Part shown: one piece after another, positions 62,961 to 64,000 of the stretch
How positions within the stretch are numbered: position 1 is the first letter of the stretch
Layout of the letters: each line of letters starts with the position of its first letter
DNA from: Tistlia sp040905785
GTDB taxonomy: Bacteria > Pseudomonadota > Alphaproteobacteria > Kiloniellales > DSM-21159
DNA: 64,000 nucleotides
Assembly: GCF_040905785.1 (NCBI RefSeq)
Contig: NZ_JBBDQW010000090.1
Location: 4,570-68,569 of the forward strand
Direction: 5' to 3'
Notes under the pieces: generated by a model
Told to the model about the DNA's origin: nothing
Seen by the model: only the letters and a program-made list of their open reading frames with translations
Database searches by the model: none
Translations under genes and position numbers: made by a program

Positions 62961-63904
62961 CGGCAGCCGCGGCTGAGGGCGAGGGCCGGGCCGGCACCGG
63001 CTCGGTCGAGGAGGTCCTGGAGCTGCTCGCCGCCGGCAACTACGTCGGCGAGCGCTCCCTGGCGACCGTGCTGTTCCTGGCGCTCAAGCTCGGCCGGCCG
63101 CTGTTCCTGGAGGGCGAGGCCGGGACCGGCAAGACCGAGATCGCCAAGGTCCTGGCCGAGACCCTGGGCCGCCGCCTGATCCGCCTGCAGTGCTACGAGG
63201 GCCTCGACCTCTCCAGCGCCGTCTACGAGTGGAACTACCCGCGCCAGATGGTCGAGATCCGCCTCGCCGAGGTCACCGGCGACCGCGACCGCGAGACCAT
63301 CGCCTCCGACATCTTCTCCCGCGCCTTCCTGATCGAACGGCCGCTGCTGCAGGCCCTGGAGCCGGCCGTCGAGGGCCCCCCGGTCCTGCTGATCGACGAG
63401 CTCGACCGCACCGACGAGCCCTTCGAGGCCTTCCTGCTGGAGCTGCTCTCGGACTTCCAGGTGACGATCCCCGAGCTCGGCACCATCGCGGCGCCGCAGC
63501 CGCCGATCGTGATCATCACCTCGAACCGCACCCGCGAGATTCACGACGCGCTCAAGCGCCGCTGCCTCTACCACTGGGTCGGCTACCCCTCGGCCGAGCG
63601 CGAGCTGGCGATCCTCAAGGTCAAGGCGCCGGGCACGGCGGCGGCGCTCAGCCGCCAGATCGTCGGCTTCGTCCAGCGCCTGCGCCAGCTCGACCTCTAC
63701 AAGCTGCCGGGCATCGCCGAGACCATCGACTGGGCCGACGCTCTGACCCAGCTCGACAAGGTCGCCCTCGACCCGGCCGCCGTCGACGACACCCTGGGCG
63801 TGCTGCTGAAGTACCAGGACGACATCGCCAAGGTCCAGGGCAGCCAGGCCGCCCGCCTGCTCGAGGACGTCAAGCGCGAGCTCGCGGCGCAACCCCAGGA
63901 CTGA
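62957..63904 (+). CDS. MoxR/CoxD-like AAA+ ATPase
   Basis: A 315-residue AAA+ ATPase: Walker A GEAGTGKT (53-60), LQCYEGLDLSSAVYEWNYPRQM, Walker B LLIDELD (144-150), sensor SN (189-190) and a lid domain. The CYEGLD...EWNYPRQ pattern is that of MoxR proteins linked to CO dehydrogenases (CoxD), which mature the Mo/Cu centre with a VWA partner. It starts at GTG 62957, overlapping ydbL, so it is translated with the ydbH operon although its expected partners, coxSLM, are 4 kb upstream beyond a terminator. No coxE follows within the remaining 96 bp. Confidence 0.88.
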   Translation: MTAAAAEGEGRAGTGSVEEVLELLAAGNYVGERSLATVLFLALKLGRPLFLEGEAGTGKTEIAKVLAETLGRRLIRLQCYEGLDLSSAVYEWNYPRQMVEIRLAEVTGDRDRETIASDIFSRAFLIERPLLQALEPAVEGPPVLLIDELDRTDEPFEAFLLELLSDFQVTIPELGTIAAPQPPIVIITSNRTREIHDALKRRCLYHWVGYPSAERELAILKVKAPGTAAALSRQIVGFVQRLRQLDLYKLPGIAETIDWADALTQLDKVALDPAAVDDTLGVLLKYQDDIAKVQGSQAARLLEDVKRELAAQPQD

Positions 63905-63908
63905 GTCG

Positions 63909-64000
63909 AGCGCTTCGCCCCGAGCCCGTCGAAGGGTGCGCCCGCGCGGGGCCCCTGGATCCCGGATCGCGAGGCTCGCGCGCCGATCGCCTCCGGCTCT
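63909..64000. repeat. two dispersed extragenic repeats after the MoxR gene
   Basis: CGCTTCGCCCCGAGCCCGTC (63910-63929) followed by GAAGGGTGCG resembles the CTTCGACGGGCTCGGGGCGAAG type repeat seen widely in proteobacterial intergenic DNA. From 63956 a second element starts that matches 13943-13967 at 24 of 25 positions and is cut by the window edge. Confidence 0.55.

Overview
The window is a very GC-rich stretch of chromosome from an alphaproteobacterium, most likely a Rhodospirillales-like lineage. Grounds for this: an aapJQMP general amino-acid transporter, a SAM-II type riboswitch upstream of metNIQ, an NDUFS4-like complex I accessory subunit, an HWE-family sensor kinase, and many TRAP/TTT/ABC uptake systems. 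There are no rRNAs, CRISPR arrays, transposases or phage genes. One scaffold join (poly-G, ten N, poly-C) interrupts a gene near 30.5 kb.

Left part (1-14 kb): the start of a dicarboxylate/amino-acid symporter runs off the left edge. It is followed by the minus-strand aapJQMP operon, with an unusually large AapM and a perfect hairpin between aapJ and aapQ. A PLP lyase and a ModE-like regulator lie on the plus strand. Next comes a complete phosphite-oxidation operon, ptxABCDE (12308 to 7622, minus strand). PtxD keeps every active-site residue I can align from memory, and a PhoB-box-like promoter lies upstream of ptxA.

Middle-left (14-30 kb): a small exported two-repeat protein; a D-tartrate dehydratase; an HWE kinase overlapping its response regulator; tRNA-Arg(TCT); the metNIQ operon behind a SAM-II riboswitch, with a 27-codon leader ORF and a 79-codon ORF coupled to metN; a CtpF-like P-type ATPase next to a CPA2 antiporter; the NDUFS4-like subunit; tRNA-Pro(TGG); prfC; and a vapBC toxin-antitoxin pair whose promoter overlaps a palindrome.

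Middle-right (30-46 kb): a 2OG-Fe(II) oxygenase broken by the assembly gap; an O-methyltransferase; a marR-tctC-tctB-tctA operon divergent from a sulfatase/phosphonate-monoester-hydrolase-like enzyme; and a RES/Xre toxin-antitoxin pair. A GntR-controlled accessory cluster (38.0-45.5 kb) follows: a PanB-like enzyme that has lost two canonical metal-site acids, a TRAP transporter, two PhyH-type oxygenases and an Asp-nucleophile alpha/beta hydrolase. Two CTGA-N4-TCAG palindromes mark its two plus-strand promoters, and a decayed copy of the hydrolase 3' end lies beside the regulator. This cluster is the best candidate for an undescribed pathway.

Right part (46-64 kb): a DUF192 protein, a histone-deacetylase-family enzyme, twin exported four-cysteine proteins coupled to an ABC ATPase/permease pair without a visible binding protein, a TAXI-TRAP system, a 35-residue membrane peptide, and a form II coxG-S-L-M cluster with coxG frameshifted at a C7 tract. 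The end holds a ydbH-ynbE-ydbL envelope-lipid operon whose last gene overlaps a MoxR/CoxD-like AAA+ ATPase.
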